Positions 11,205 through 26,878 are shown, counted from the first letter of the stretch. The stretch: DNA of 64,000 bases from Dentipellis sp. KUC8613 (GCA_002286715.1 NSJX01000016.1:252613-316612); one strand, 5' to 3'. Numbers and translations: made by a program. The notes: a model not told the origin generated them from the sequence alone.

Positions 11205-13690
11205 GGGGAAATTAAACGGATGGCAGAACGTGATGAGTTGGGAGCGATGGGAGTATGTTGGATGTCGCCCCAGGATCTGGAATCGGAATGCAACAGAGCC
11301 GGCAGCGTCTGCGCTCCCACGGCCCGTCGCGCGGTCCCTGGCTGCAACATGCGGATCCCAGCGAAAGCTTCGAGATCGCAGCGATTCGAAGGCCGTCCCG
11401 CGTCCTGACAGCGTCCGTGTTCCCCAGCCGCTGCAACCGCACGAACCACGAACCACTTCTCTTCCCCGGCCCCGAATCTCTCCAGCCCTGCGCAGCCCAC
11501 CGTTCGTCCAAAACAAGCTTTATTTCGACGTCCTGGGATGAGCGGCGAGCCCTGCGCGGACGTTCAACGTGTGCGAACCCCAGACAGCCGTCTGGTGGCT
11601 TTCCGTGCCTCCCTGAGGATCCCCAGCAAAAAGTCAGCGGATCAGAATAGGTCGGAGACGCGCACCGGCCCAAGGCCCCCACCTGTCCAAATCTCCACGA
11701 AACACCGACGTCGGCGCGCGCAGCCCGTGGAACACGACTCCGAGCCGCCTCTCGGATTTTGGGAGCAGCGTTTTCACGGGGCGCTCCACCAGGGTCCAAG
11801 ATGCCTGCGCGCCGTCAACAAGTCCGCGTCCCAGGAGCCGGTCCCTGCAGATGAAACGGCAAGCGAGCATCGAAGCGGTGCCACAACGCCCAAAGTCCCC
11901 AGGCGGGTTCCCAAAGCGGGCGCAGAAGCGGCCAGCGGATGACAGCGGCCGAGCGGGCTTAGAAATCGGCAGCCCTTCAGTGACATGACGCCCGATCGAC
12001 GAGATTCGCTCGGCTGACGCGCTGCCTGAGCCTCGTCTTCCCCGCGATTAATTGATAGACACCATGGGGGTTACGCTATCTCCGGGCCACGAGTCTACCA
12101 GTCGCCTTCAAGCAAGCTTGAGAGAAACTGCCACAGAATCTTCCCTGGTCATCCGCAGTGAGAAATTCTCCGGCCACGACGAAATTCTGCGCAGAGAGCA
12201 CACAAGAAAAAGACCAGGTGACGCGAGGCAGTCAAGTTTACCCTATCCAATGTCGCGTGTTTTCCCCGGCGCGAATGCCTCTTATACTTCATTGAGGAAG
12301 ATCGTCGCTAGAACAGAAAGCTGCCGCGCGACTTCGAATGTGTCATGACGTCTTGCAAACGTGGAGAGATTCCAAGAAAGACAGCAGAAGGATGGCAAGC
12401 TTTGAGATCCAACTCGACCGCGATGTCGACGATATCTCCGCCGCGGAGCCACGGAGATGGGCTCCTCAGCACATAGATCTCTAGGCCTCCAGTGAGAGAA
12501 CAGTCGCGCTAGCATGAAACATATGCAAGCCCTGGTGTCCACGAGAACTTCCAAGCGCACAATGAAAGGCGATGAGCGCAGATCTCAGCCAGGCCAGGGC
12601 ATCGAGCAGCGCTGCGCGTCGGCAGATCTGGGGTCCATGAGCGCCGCGAGCGAGCGACCTCCAGCGAAGCTGATTGAAGAACAAGAGTGAAGGGAGCCGA
12701 GCATCGTCGTCCTGGCGCATCTTGAATTACGCCCCAGCGGCAAGTGGCTCTCGATTCCAGGACCGCGCGATGCTTCTTTTCCAGCTGCGAGCCTCATGGC
12801 ACTGGCAAGGCGTGTTCTTAGCGGCGCCTCTGTCCCAGCGGTCCAGGCCTGCGACGAGCGAGGTCCATCAGAAGGATGCGGCGCTGGCAGTAGGTGTCGG
12901 CTGGTGGTAGATCTATCATCTCGCGCTCGGAAGACTTCGAGTGGCAGCTAGCGCTGAAGACTCCAAGTCCGAACGGACCAAACGCGGGAAATAGCTCCGT
13001 GTCACAGAGCGTCACACGTCGTTGACAACGTGCTACGAATTGCCTTTTTTGGAAGAGGAAAGAACGATTATCTGGGTGGCTGTCGCGGGCATCAGATTTC
13101 GAGGCCGGTTGCTGAGGGCTTCTGAGGGCTTTACGAGGGTGTACACCATATCGCTCCTGGGTAGCCTTTATCAACGGTCAATGAAATATTGTCGTTCAAG
13201 AATACGGCGCGGGCCATAGCGCATGGAAGAGGGGAAAGAGTACTTCAAGTAGAGAATCCGAGGTCATCTACAGCAGATGAAATCAAGACAGAAAACGGGA
13301 ATACACCTCATCTGAGAGGAAGGGACGTACACTTGAGCTTTTCTAGCGCGCCAGGAAACTGCCGTCCCGTAGTGCAGTCATATGCTAGTCATTTTTTTTT
13401 GTACAACGTAGGTACGTGTACACCCACAGAGTCAGACTCATCTCACGAGCTCCCGAGCCGAACCTGTCAATGAACATACCACATATCACCAACATAGCAC
13501 TAATCGATGCACACAGACCCAAACATCAAACAACTCACATTCAACCTCGCACGCTCCATCTCCTCCCTGAAAAGCTCGTTAAACGCTACCACTAATCCCC
13601 ACCTCACTCACAAACCACACACCCACCATCGAAAAAGTCGGCACCAGCAACCCGCTCGCAGCCACCCTCTCCCTGCGTTGAGTCTCGCTC
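11205..13690. other. long stretch without a recognisable gene
   Basis: About 2.5 kb of GC-rich sequence. The open frames overlap on both strands, none has a family motif, and I could not join any into a plausible gene. Confidence 0.5.
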
Positions 13691-14438
13691 TAACGCCTCC
13701 GCGAGCCTGTTCGTGTCCACAAGCGTACGCCTCCTGCGCACTCACATCGGTGCCGCTCGCCGGTGATAGGCGGGCGCAGCGTATGAGGGCCGAGCCATGC
13801 GCACCTGCGTCCACAGCTCCCCAAAATCGCACGAGCAGTTTCAGAGTGTCGCTTAGCCGGCAGTTCTCTGGGATTGCATTCTCTTCTCCGGAGAGGCCGG
13901 TGCCCCGCAAGCGCAGTGCGGTGTACACGATGCGCGCAGCTTGGGCGGCCATGTGCTGCCACTGGTACCAGCGCGAGCCCGGAGGCGCGCACTCGCATCC
14001 GCTCTCCGACCGTCTCAGACGTCAGGAGCTCCATTACTCCACTGGACCGCCCATCCGATATTTTACGAATGGGTGCGCGGACGGAATATGTAGCCTGCGG
14101 GAACGAAAGCGGAGGCCTGATGTCTTGGGTCTCGAGGTAGATGAAGCCCAGTGAGCACCGGAGTGAGAATACGTCCTCTGCCATGTCGGGAATCGGAAGC
14201 TCCTGAGCATCTTTGTCAGGACCAGAGAGTTGGAGATGAAGTTGGTAGCGGATGGTAGGTGAGGACTTTGCCAGTGGAGATAAAAGTCAGATTTATCGCG
14301 GGAGCGCAGGATGGGAACGGCATCCGTGTCGCTGAAAGGAGCAGGAGTGCTCTTAGGCTCTTCTGGACCAAACGAAAAGAGAGCGAGTGATACGGATTTT
14401 AAACGCGGACTTAAGGTTCGCGAGTGGGGAATACACAT
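13690..14438 (-). pseudogene. decayed BTB/POZ-domain gene
   Basis: Pieces of a mushroom-type BTB protein appear in order in different minus-strand frames. First comes FSDTDAVPILRSRDKSDFYLH (cf. the BTB start: ...DADVILRS.D..DFYVHK...). A one-base shift near 14221-14228 is followed by GPDKDAQELPIPDMAEDVF and a RCSLGFIYLE segment, then RKISDGRSSGVMELLTSE. A second shift near 13961-13975 is followed by YQWQHMAAQAARIVYTALRL and SDTLKLLVRFWGAV. These match the usual order of BTB core, then helices that vary around the motifs (K.E.DGV...L) and (A...R...EEA...A...L.L). A minus-strand TATATA lies at about 14644. Either a pseudogene or a gene hit by sequencing errors. Confidence 0.5.
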
Positions 14439-16169
14439 TGACTATGGGGTGCATAAGGTGTTATGCAATTGAAGGACGAAGCTGCGAGAAAGATAGAAGG
14501 TGCAACCATATGCTGTATGGGAAAGACGAGGCACCTCTTTGGGCTGCCTCGAGGTGAGCTTCTCGCCCTGCAAGGAAGTGTGCGCACCGTATGACTCATG
14601 CCCCGCAGCCGCAGCGCTAAAAGGTAGCACTTGTCTGCGGTAGTATATATCCCTCACTTGGCTCCATTCTGTTGGCAGAAACAGTCAGACCTTGTTACAA
14701 GCGAAGGAAGATGGTCTTCACGAAGACGAGGAGCACGAATCGGCTAGACCCGACGGAGATGCAACCTGCAAACTCCGCCTCCTGCATAAAGCCACGCCAG
14801 CTGGGCGCGCAAATTTCCTCACCACGACAGCCCAAAAGCCGCGAGGCTCACACCATCCAGACACCGTTCGTCCCGCACGCAACGCGTATCGTCTTCGTGA
14901 GCGGGCTAAGGTCTGAGAGCACGACCGCGCCATCGGCACCCGCTGTGCCCAGCCTGAACAGGCTGCCCGGCGCACCAGAGAGATGCGCGCACGGACGGCA
15001 GGCTCTGTCGGGATTTCATTCCTTCATTCCTGCCGGATCCCCGAAGACGGTGTAACCACGCTGGTTAGTATAACTGGAGGGGACCACTGCTGTGAATGAG
15101 ACGCGCCGGCTAATCTGGGTGCGTGTGCCGTTCGTCTGCCCCCGTCGGGCGCCGCTGCTATCGCGCCCGCATGCGCGGGGAGCCGCGACCGTCACAAAAC
15201 GGTTGGACTCGCCGCTGCAGGCCCGCCGGGTGCCGTTTGTCTGGCTCGGGGGCTCCTCGGCGCTGTGGTCACACAAGGGCCGGGGCGGCGCATGAGGCGG
15301 CGCAAGGCGCGCGGCGGCTGGGCAGGCCCCGTCGCGTTGTGCGAACTTCGCAGGGGCTCCTTTGACTGCGACGTGACAAAGGACGAGACACGCATCTTTG
15401 AGTGCACTTCGCGGCTCACAAGGTCCATGGGCCTCGTGAAACTCGATTCAGACTACTCTTCGGCTGTCGTGGCCAAATTTTTTCATCTGTTGCTCTTCGC
15501 GAGTGATTTGTTTACGTGTGGTAGCGTAGAAGATGTTGCCGTTGCCGCCTGTTGATCAATAAATTGGGTTCGGGCTGAAAAGAAATAACAAGAACTCGTA
15601 CCACATGGCGTGTTCGAAAGACCACCACGCACTCCTTTGCCAACTGGTAGCGCCTGCTCTATTACACACCGTGGAGTAGCGCTTGTGGCCTTGCGGCAGG
15701 AGCGCGGGTGATTCGCGGACTGTATTGAAGTGTCGAGTGGTGCAGGATGTGAGAAGCGGTTGTGATGAGAGGTCCTGGGATAGACGTGCCGAGGAGTTCT
15801 GGTGTCGTAAGAGATAGGGAGGAAGGAGCACAGAATCGGCAGGGGGATCATGGGGCGATGACGTCAGATGCGAGGGACAGATGAGAGAGCGTGACAGAGC
15901 GTGGTGTGCTGGCTGGATTGGGAAGAGAAGGAAAGAGCGGTGGGTCGTGCTCTGGAGGAAGTGAGCGGGAGGGCAGAGAGGAGGAAGAGGAGGAGGGACG
16001 GAGGAGGGATCGGGGGATCTAGCGTGGATCTGGGGCGGGGGTGATGACGTCTGTTGTAGAACCCCATTTTGCAGAGTGGAGCGGCTCAGCGTGGCCGTCG
16101 TCTCTTTCCTCTCTCTCTTTCTTTCCTTTTCATCCTCTCTTTCTTTCTTGCAGAGGCCTTGACGCCCCC
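14439..16169. other. intergenic, with CT-rich leader of the RRM gene at its right end
   Basis: No gene recognised from 14.65 to 15.9 kb. From about 16095 to 16153 the plus strand is pyrimidine-rich and ends TTCTTGCAG, the signature of a 5'UTR intron acceptor just upstream of the RRM gene start. Confidence 0.45.
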
Positions 16170-19121
16170 ATGCTCTCCCGCCCTTCCACCGCGACAATCG
16201 ACCCGCCCACAGCCACCGACGCTTCCCGCCCCGCCTCTGCTTCCGCCGCTCCCAAACGCGACGGCCCTCCCACAAACGATGAAATCGACGCTGTTATCCA
16301 GATGGCCACCTCCTCCCGCCCATCCCCCGACGGGAGACCCGTCCCTCTCAAGGACACACGCACCCAACTTTTTGTCGGAAACGTGTGTCCTTCCGCCCCG
16401 TCTTTTTTCTTCCGTCCTCATTCCCTCCGCAGCTCCCCTACCGCGTCCGCTGGCAGGACCTCAAAGATCTCTTCCGCAAGGCCGGCACCGTTCTCCGCGC
16501 AGATGTCTCCCTAGGTCCCGACAATCGCTCCCGTGGCTACGGCACCGTTCTCCTCGCTACCGCAGAGGATGCAGGCCGTGCAGTCGACATGTTTAACGGC
16601 TACAGCTGGCAGACCCGCGTCCTCGAGGTCAGGCTCGATCGTGTCGGTCTCCCGCCAGACCTTGACCCCACCGCCTCCACCAGCGGCTACGGCACCCCCA
16701 GAGTCCCCTTTGCCGGCCCCTCCATCGCCGGCTCCGTCTCCCCCAATCCCGCCTTCATGGCACAGATGGCTATCGCTCACGCCAGCATCAACCCAGACGA
16801 TCCCTTCGATCACTTCTCTCTAGGCCTCAACTCGGCCGCTCTCACCGACCGACCATCGACCGGGAGTGGTATCAGCCGTAATTTATTCGTTGGAAACGTC
16901 AGTTTGGCGCTCCTTCCGCTCCGTCTCCGCTCACATCTTTCTAGCTCCCCTTTCACTGCCAATGGCAGGATCTCAAAGACCTCTTTCGTCAAGCAGGCAC
17001 TATCCTCCGCGCCGATGTCGCTCTGGGTCAGGATGGCCGCTCACGCGGTTTCGGAACCGTCGTGTTCGCTGGCGAGGGCGATGCGGAACGCGCTGTCCGC
17101 ATGTTCAATGGGTGTGTCCGTCTCTAATTACGTGCTCTTCCCGGTTCTCACACCCAGCCAGATACGAGTACAACGGACGCCCCCTCAAGGTGCACTATGA
17201 CAAATACCCACCCTCGGCGCTCTCTGCTGCGCCTTACGCACCGGCTCCATCGATGTCGCGTGCGGGCACTGCGCCCACATCGCCTGTCCCCAGTCACGCC
17301 TTTGCCGGCGTCAATTTGAATCAACAGAGCCAGAGCCTCGCTGGGACCTCCAACAACATGGCATTGTTAGGTAATCTCGGATACCCGTACCCACGGAGCG
17401 GAAGAACCGCAGAACAGGACCAGCCGTACCGCTATGGATTTGAGCAGGATTTCGGCTACGCAGAAGATTATGGCTACGGCTACAACGTGGACGTAGGCGT
17501 CGAGGCTGCGTTGTCAACCGTACGAAGAGAGCGCGAACGCGAGCTCGACAACATGAGCCAGGCAAGGTCACCGTTTGAGCATGATCAAGGGCCATTTGCC
17601 CATCCATCTCGACTTTCTCAGATCACAAGCAACTTTAGCGCCTCCATGCCAGTCGGTGGTAGTGTCGGCCCAAGCGCAAATGAGCTTCCAACGCCCCCGT
17701 CTAGTGCTGAGGGAGACTCTCGAACAGCTTCAGCCGCTGCTTCGAGCTCGGCGCCTACTCATCCCCCTCTGGGTCACTCACTCTCCCAGCCGCCGCTATC
17801 GATAGCAACAGCCATCGCCGGTGGCTCGAAACGTCCAGCGACCCAGGCGCGCGCAAGCGCCCCGGTGCTATCACTGCGGCAAGAGGGCAATGCCCAGCGC
17901 ACATCGCCACCGCAACCTGAAGCCAGCCGCCAACAGCGCCCAGAGCAGAGCTCGTCGTCACATCGCGGCGCCCACAACCGCTCAGGATCGCACGGACAGC
18001 AGAGCTCGCGACCCGCGCCCGGCCCGATAGCCCTCCCACCCCCAAGCGCTTTCCCCATTCCCCCGCCGCACACCCTGTCCCCCATCTCCCCCATGCACCA
18101 CCCGCACGCCTACGCAGTCCAAATGCCCATGTCGCCCATGCTCCCATCCCCTCTCCATCACCCCATGATCCCCTCGCCCCTGCACCACCCCATGCAAATG
18201 CAGTACCAAGCCGGGCTCGCAATGACCCCGCACGGGCTACCGCCCATCACGCCCAGCATGCCCTCCTTCTCCTTCGCGCCGCACGCCGGCGCACCGCCCT
18301 CGGCGCACCCGCTCGCGCACAGCCACATCCCGCCGCAGTACCTCGCGCAGATGACGCCCGGGCCCGGCGGGTACCCCGCGTTCTCGCCGGGCGTGACGAT
18401 GAGCCCGGGCGTGTTCTGGAACGGCGGCGGCGGGCGCGACCCGCGCATCAATGCCGCCGTCGGCGCGCCCGTGCATGCGGACGGCGCGGGCGCGGGCGCG
18501 GGCGAGCAGGGCGAGGCGCGCGGCGAGTGGAAGGGCGGCGGGAGCAGCGGCGACGGCGGCGGGGAGTACTTCCCGCCCGTCGAGGGCTACTTCCCGTTCG
18601 TGCCGGCCACCGCAAACCCGAACTCCAACTCGAACGGGAGCAGCCTCGTGCACGAGATCCTGCGCAACGGCGCGGGCACGGGCGAGGGCAGCGCGGGCAG
18701 CGGCACGAGCGCAGAGGCGCAGGAGCAGCAGACGGAGTGGGTCGACGGGAACCGCGAGGGCGTGAACAGCCTCATCGAGCGCATGGGCGGGCTGGACCTC
18801 GGCGCGGTGCGCGCGAAGCGGCGCAGCGGTGCAGGCGCAGGCGCGGCGGCGGTCGAGGACGCGGGCGCGGTGCAGCGCGCGCACAGTCTGTCTGCGCACG
18901 CGACGCCCGCGCCCGGCCATGCGCCGATGCACCGTGCGGACTCGGACCCTGCGCGCGCGGGCGAGGAGAAGGCAGCGCCGGCGGGGTCGCCGGAGGAGGA
19001 GGGCGGGATGCTGCAGGCGGGCGGGGGCGGGGGCGGGGAGCGGCGCGCGAGCTTTGCGGAGGTGGTCACGGACGGACATGCGGCGGCGCGGCGCGCGGCG
19101 CTGGGGCAGCTGCAGGCGTGA
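16170..19121 (+). CDS. RNA-binding protein with two RRM domains (Gbp2/hnRNP-M-like RRMs)
   Basis: Four exons, join(16170..16382,16433..16897,16945..17111,17162..19121), 934 residues. Two RRMs are found at about residues 65-140 and 222-300. Each has RNP2 (LFVGNLP) and an RNP1-like core (SRGYGTVL, SRGFGTVV). In both, the same phase-0 intron falls exactly between LFVGN and LP, so the second RRM arose by duplication with its intron. WQDLKDLFR after RNP2 is typical of Gbp2/Hrb1-type RRMs. The remaining two thirds are low-complexity: Ser/Pro/Gln-rich, PSPLHHPM repeats near 18150-18200, and a Gly/Ala/Glu-rich end. The start follows a TTCTTGCAG acceptor that I read as the end of a 5'UTR intron. It probably binds mRNA in nucleus or cytoplasm; the specific target is unknown. 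Confidence 0.85.
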
Positions 19122-20730
19122 GTGTGTGGGTGTGGTCGGACGCGGGTCTACTACTAGCTGTATCCGGTTGGGTTTTGGGGTCTCGTCTGCGGTCTGTGGT
19201 TTGTAGCATAGTCTGGGCGGGTTGGTGTTGGCATTGGCGTACGCTTCTTGGCTTGCTTGCTGGCGGTGTCGCTGGGTCGGTTGGTTGGTTGGTCCTTTAT
19301 CTTGTCTATGCATGCTCGTGTGCATATGGATATGCACATGCGGCGGGGTTTTTCTTTTCCTTCCTTCACATGGCATCGAAGAGTTCTCGTTCGCGCATTC
19401 TGGTCTGGTCTGGTCTATTTCCTCACCGTTCTTCCTCTTCTAATACTATCCCCATCCCCACTTCCGTCCCCATTCTCCTTTACATTCACATTCGCATCTC
19501 CGATTTTATTAGCACTCATCCGCACATTTCCACATTTTCACTTCTGTTCATTTATCCAACTCCCATTCTCATTCATATTCTCATCACCATTCTCAACCAT
19601 GTTCCATTTTATCCCGTTCAGCAACCCCCATCGATATCTGCTCGTGCATCATCTATATATCCTCCTTCTGAATATCCTCTGTCCTCTCGTCGCTGCCCGT
19701 CTCGATGCTCAAAATCTATACCTATCGGCACTGTATATATCCTCCGCGGAACCTTGGTCGATATCGATGTCATTATTTTGCTCTCTCGTGTTGACGCTTA
19801 TCATATGCATGTCCGATTGATACCCATTCTCTTGCTTTCGCTTTCTCTCCTACCTCTGCTCGAGTCAAAAAGCTCACAGTGCAAGCACATAAAAAAATAT
19901 GAACAGTCTCTGAAATTGAAGACAAATATTGTACGCGTAACCTATGTATTCTCACATTAATACGGCGAGAGCGGGAGCGGGAGCAGACTTGAGTACAGGA
20001 CGGATTCAGAACCGGTGAGAGGCGTCGGACGGACGGGAGGGGGGGAGGGAAGACGAAGAGGAAGAGGAAGAAAAGGAGGCAGGAAGACAAAGAGAAGACA
20101 GATCGAAATTACGGGACGGGGACTGTGGCTGGTAAGTGGCATGCATGGCAGGGCAGGACGGCGCGTGCGGGGTGGTATCGAGACTGGGCAGGACGACGAC
20201 GACGACGACGGGCGGGCAACGGGGGCGGGGCTTGCATCGACACGCGCGTGAGAAGCGTAAGAGGGATCATAATAGAAATATAGTCCGAGGGCGGGAACTG
20301 GATGGGAGAACGAGAGTGGGCGATATATAGTAGATAGCAGGGGCCGGCCGGGCCGGGAGTGCGGGTGCGGGGTGCGGGCGAGCGTGCGAGGCGGGGATGG
20401 AGAATACAACAAGATAGAATTGAGTGGAATGGATCCGAAAGCTGTCCATGCGCGGTCATTGCTTTTTCTCGGCGTCGCCTCCTCCCAGCCCACAACAAAC
20501 CCTACCGCCACCAAGCCTACCCACCCACTTCGTCACTCCCACATCTTCCTCCTTCCCCAACCACCATGTCAAGCCTCTTGGACCTCGAAGCCGCTCCACC
20601 CCACCCAGTCCAATCCACGCCCGCACATCCCTGTCCGACCTACCACAATCCGAGACCAATGTGCGAAAGAGAAGAAAATAAAAAGAGGGAAATGGGATGG
20701 GCGCGCGTGTGGTGTGATACACAGCGACGC
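19122..20730. other. long convergent spacer, pyrimidine-rich, with a (GAC)n microsatellite
   Basis: 1.6 kb between two gene ends. From about 19430 to 19640 the plus strand is a C/T/A low-complexity run built on ATTCTC/CCATTC units. At 20191-20210 there are six to seven GAC triplets. No coding exon supported. Confidence 0.5.
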
Positions 20731-22413
<1,683 letters not shown>

Positions 22414-22775
22414 AGCTGGGGTCGGCGGCGGCGGCGACGGGAGGTGACGGAGCGAGGGCGGAAAAGGATGGGGAGGAAGGGTCTACGAGGGTGGGACTTA
22501 GAGGGCGAAGAAGGGAATAATGGGTTTAGAAGGCGTGCCTTTGGAGAGATCTAGGGATGAACAAGAATTTTTGGGAGGAGAGGGTCGGCCGGCTGCCAGA
22601 ACCGAGTCAGGAGGAGGAAGAAAAGACGGAAAATCGATGGGGGAAACGCTCGAGATCGCGGCCGTCTGTGCGTTGATGCGTCCTCCAGCCACGGGCAAAA
22701 GCCGAACCCTCCCGCCACTCGGTCCACACCGTGGGAACTCTTTTTATTTATCTACTTTTACTTGTACATCCCGGC
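22414..22775. other. spacer: PP1 promoter and pwp2 3' end
   Basis: 360 nt between the PP1 start and the pwp2 stop, both on the minus strand. No other feature seen. Confidence 0.5.
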
Positions 22776-25707
22776 TCACTCATCTACCTCCATCCTCGAA
22801 CCCTTCTCCGCTGCCTCCTTCAGCTTCGACTGGTCAATCAAATACTGTAGTGTTGCTGTGTTCTCGTTGGATCTGTTTTTCATGTCAGCGTGATTCTCTC
22901 AGCAGCGTCATCGCACTTACACCTTCTCTATCGCCTCCTCGAACCCACTCACAGCCCGCTGAACCTCCCGAAGTACACTCGCGAGCTCCACGTTCTTCTC
23001 CTTAATCCACCGTCCGTGCACTGTCAGAATCTCCTTCACCCAGATCAACCCCCACTCTATCCGCGGGCCGTTCTCCAGCCTATTGGCAGCCACACTAAGC
23101 AGCTTGGGCACATACATCACCGGCAGCTGTCTTGCCACCAGCTTGATATCCTTGTGCGGGACCGACTCGTATGCTCTGTTAATAAGCGGCTTCTCGTTCA
23201 ACCGGAACGCCATAACCAGAGCCTTCAGCCACGACCGCTCTTGCAACGTCGCTAGCACAGACTGCGGTGTCAAGTCCATCGTCAGATCGAATGGGTCGAA
23301 CATGAGTGTATCGTCCACCGAGTAGATGAGCAGACCCTCGGTCGACGCAGCCGCCCACGCGCGGCCTGTCGGTGCAAAGCGCACACATTTTGTCCGCGCC
23401 TCCTGCCTGTATCGCCGCTTCGACATGTCGCCCCGCTGCGCGCCAGGTAAACTGGTGTCCATGCGATCTTCCAAGTCGCTCTCGTCCCCGCGGTCGTCAA
23501 TGAGATCCAGATTGCCCGCCTCGGTCACACGCCGGCTGTCCAGGAACTCCTCTGTTCCATCGAGCGACAGGTTCTCCGAGATCTGCCACCGCTTCACCAT
23601 GACACCGTTGAGGACGTCGTACAGCACCACGTATTTGCTGTTGCCGCCTGCGAGCACGCACAAGCCATCCGCGCTCCACTCGACACTCGTGAAAGCCTTG
23701 CCCGACGCATTGTTCCCCGCAGCCATGCGGTCGTCCGCCTTGCGCCCACCCGCGATGTCTCTTCGGCCCTCGATGACATTTGTCTGCTTCGATAGATTCG
23801 TCGAGAAAAATGTGAGTTGGCCGTCGAGGGTCGACACCACGAGTTCCTGGCCATCGGGCCGGAACGCGAGCGCAAGCACATCCGTGTTGACCTGAAACGG
23901 CTCGACGGCGTTTGAGCGCCCGAACACGTTCCACACCCGGATAGTCTTGTCCCAGGACCCACTCGCAAGCACGTTCGTAGTTGGCGAGAACGCAAGGCAG
24001 CTGATGGGGCCCTCGTGCCCGGTGAGAATGTCGAGCAGCTTGCCCGTCTGGACAGACCACAGGAACACCTCAAACGAGTCTGTGGATCCCGCGGCGACCA
24101 CTTCCCCGCTGGGATCGACCGCGAGGGAAGAGAATTGCACGGGCTTGGGCGAGGTGAATGTGCGGAAATTGCGGTACCGCACCAGGTCGAAGGCGCGCAC
24201 GGTGCCGTCTAAAGATGCCGAAAATACCACTTGGCCCCGGGACGCGAACTGCACGGCCGAGACCGCCGCAGCGTGCTGCGAGAATGTGATGACGCAGAAC
24301 CCGGATTGCGTATTCCAAAGCTTGACTTTGCCGTCGTCGCCGCCCGTAACGATGTACTGCGCATCTGGCGAATACGCAAGGGTGTTCATGTCGAAATAGT
24401 GTCCCTGCTGCTTGAGAACGTACGACTCGGACTGCCACTCCCAGACGAGCAGCTGTCCAAGCTTTTTTGCGCCGAATGCGAGCCACTCGCCGGTGGGGTT
24501 GATCGCGACGGAAGAGATTTTTTCTTGAGAGATGCTGAGTGTATGCACGTTCGTAAACGCGGGCATCTCCCAGAGCCCAAAGATTCCGGTCGAGAACCCG
24601 ACGACAAGCAGGTTCGAGGCAGGGTGGAAGGTCGTACAGACCACTTTTGTGCCGGGTTGGTTGAAGTAATGGCGCTTTTGGATGCCCCAGCGTGTATGCG
24701 CAATCAGGTTGTCGGTCGAGGACGAGGCGATAGGCTCCTCGGCGTCCGAATCTTCGTCGGATGCGGCTTCGGACGGCTTTGCCTTCCAGGTGAACACAGC
24801 ACCGTCGCGGCTCACAGTGTAAATCTGGGCAGTGGTGATCAGCCCCCATAGGATGGTAAATGATACGCAATACGCACTGTTAACGCATCAGCAGAGAAGT
24901 ACGCGTTCAGCACCGAATCCTTGTGGCCAGCGAACGTCTTCGGTCGGAAGCCCTCCACCGGATCTAACGTGAACAGTCTCGCGGTCATGTCCCTACTCGT
25001 CGTCAAGAAACACCTGTAGCAGAATCTTTCGGTCATCCTCTCGTCTGACATCCACAGACAAACACGCACTTCGAATCCGGTGACCACTCGATCCCAAGCA
25101 CTTCATCATGGTGGCCCGTATATGTTCTATGCAGTTCGAACGGCGCGAACTCGCGAATGAGATGGTTCGGGGTCTTCCACACCTGTACATGCGAGTCGTG
25201 CGAGACCGCGATGTACTTCCCGTCCGGGGAGAACTTGACTGCCTTCACAGGCTTTTTGAAGTTGAGATGGTGGAGCACCACGCCCCGGCGGAAGTTGACC
25301 AGCAGAGCGCGGCCATCTTTGAATGAAATCAGGATGAATGAGGACGAGAGGGTGAGGCGAAAGAAGGGACGGCGCACCCTCGTCGATGCTCAGGAGCACA
25401 TTTGAGTCGGGGCTAAGCGCGATTGCAGCAATGTTTTTGCGGTTTTGGAATGCGAAGGTATGCGACTTGTTACTGCAGCAACGAGCACGGTCAAATCACG
25501 CTATGCATAGGAGATACTGGCTACTCACTTCACAAGGTCGAACACCGACACACGATTGCCCACCGGGCTAAGCACCGAGTTTCCATCCGGCGTGAAGAGG
25601 ATGTTCCCTTGACGGTAGACAGTTCCGCAGAGGTTCGAGAACTACAGAATGCATCAGAACTGTTTGTGCTTGGGGTAGAGTAGACATACCTTGTAGTTCG
25701 CCTTCAT
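22776..25707 (-). CDS. pwp2: periodic tryptophan protein 2 (Pwp2/Utp1), U3 snoRNP/SSU processome
   Basis: WD40 scaffold of the small-subunit processome, acting in early 18S rRNA processing in the nucleolus. Seven exons: complement(join(22776..22872,22921..24824,24878..25013,25070..25316,25378..25472,25529..25641,25690..25707)), 869 residues, close to the usual family size. The start MKANYKFSNLCGTVYR matches the conserved family N-terminus and lies on an 18-nt first exon. Multiple WD40 repeats follow (for example SPDGKYIAVS, SWDKTIRVWNVF, ASLDGTVRAFDL). The C-terminal Utp12-type helical domain ends the large exon (YVPKLLSVAANRLE, VKEILTVHGRWI). The short last exon adds ENTATLQYLID and an acidic end. 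Neighbouring mak5 also acts in ribosome biogenesis, but the genes are far apart and not obviously linked. Confidence 0.93.
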
Positions 25708-26127
25708 GAAGTTTTGGGAAATTGGGGGCAAATTCGACTCGAAATTCGTGCATGCGGGATCACGTGCACGAGTATGTATTTCCAAAAGCGCTGGTTTCGT
25801 CACCACGTTCCTTCGCCTTGCGAGCCTCCTGCCGATGCAGCCAGAGGAGAACGGCCGCATACTTAGTACTACCCACGAAGAGTTGGGAGACGGGCAGGGC
25901 TATGACACAGGCGGAGCGTTCGATCGATTCACGAAGTCAAAGCCTGCCACAATCCTGCAGCTGGACTTTGGCTGGACTAGACACGCACAGACCACCGGAC
26001 GTTCGCACGAACACACAAAGATGATACGACCCGTTTCCAGAGACAAAAACAAAGATAATAATGTTATAGGAAGCAATAGTACAGGTACAGTAACAACAGA
26101 CGGAACAGAATCCCAAGGTGCCCAAAT
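25708..26127. other. pwp2 promoter and H2A 3' flank
   Basis: 420 nt with no coding exon recognised. Confidence 0.45.
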
Positions 26128-26840
<713 letters not shown>

Positions 26841-26878
26841 TCACGGGATGCGATCAACAAAATAAAGTTTGACAATCA

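Noticed and set aside
15040..15120. tRNA-like string GGTTAGTATAACTGG
   Set aside because: Resembles part of a tRNA D-arm, but no acceptor-stem pairing or T-arm (GGTTCGA-type) follows.
15016..15276. Possible small secreted or lectin-like protein with two QTNGTR units
   Set aside because: The repeat reflects two similar GC-rich strings (around 15122 and 15231) rather than a domain; no signal peptide or further exons were found.
18237..19376. 379-residue Arg/Ala-rich frame opposite the RRM gene
   Set aside because: It is the antisense of a GC-rich low-complexity region, with no start context, introns or motif.
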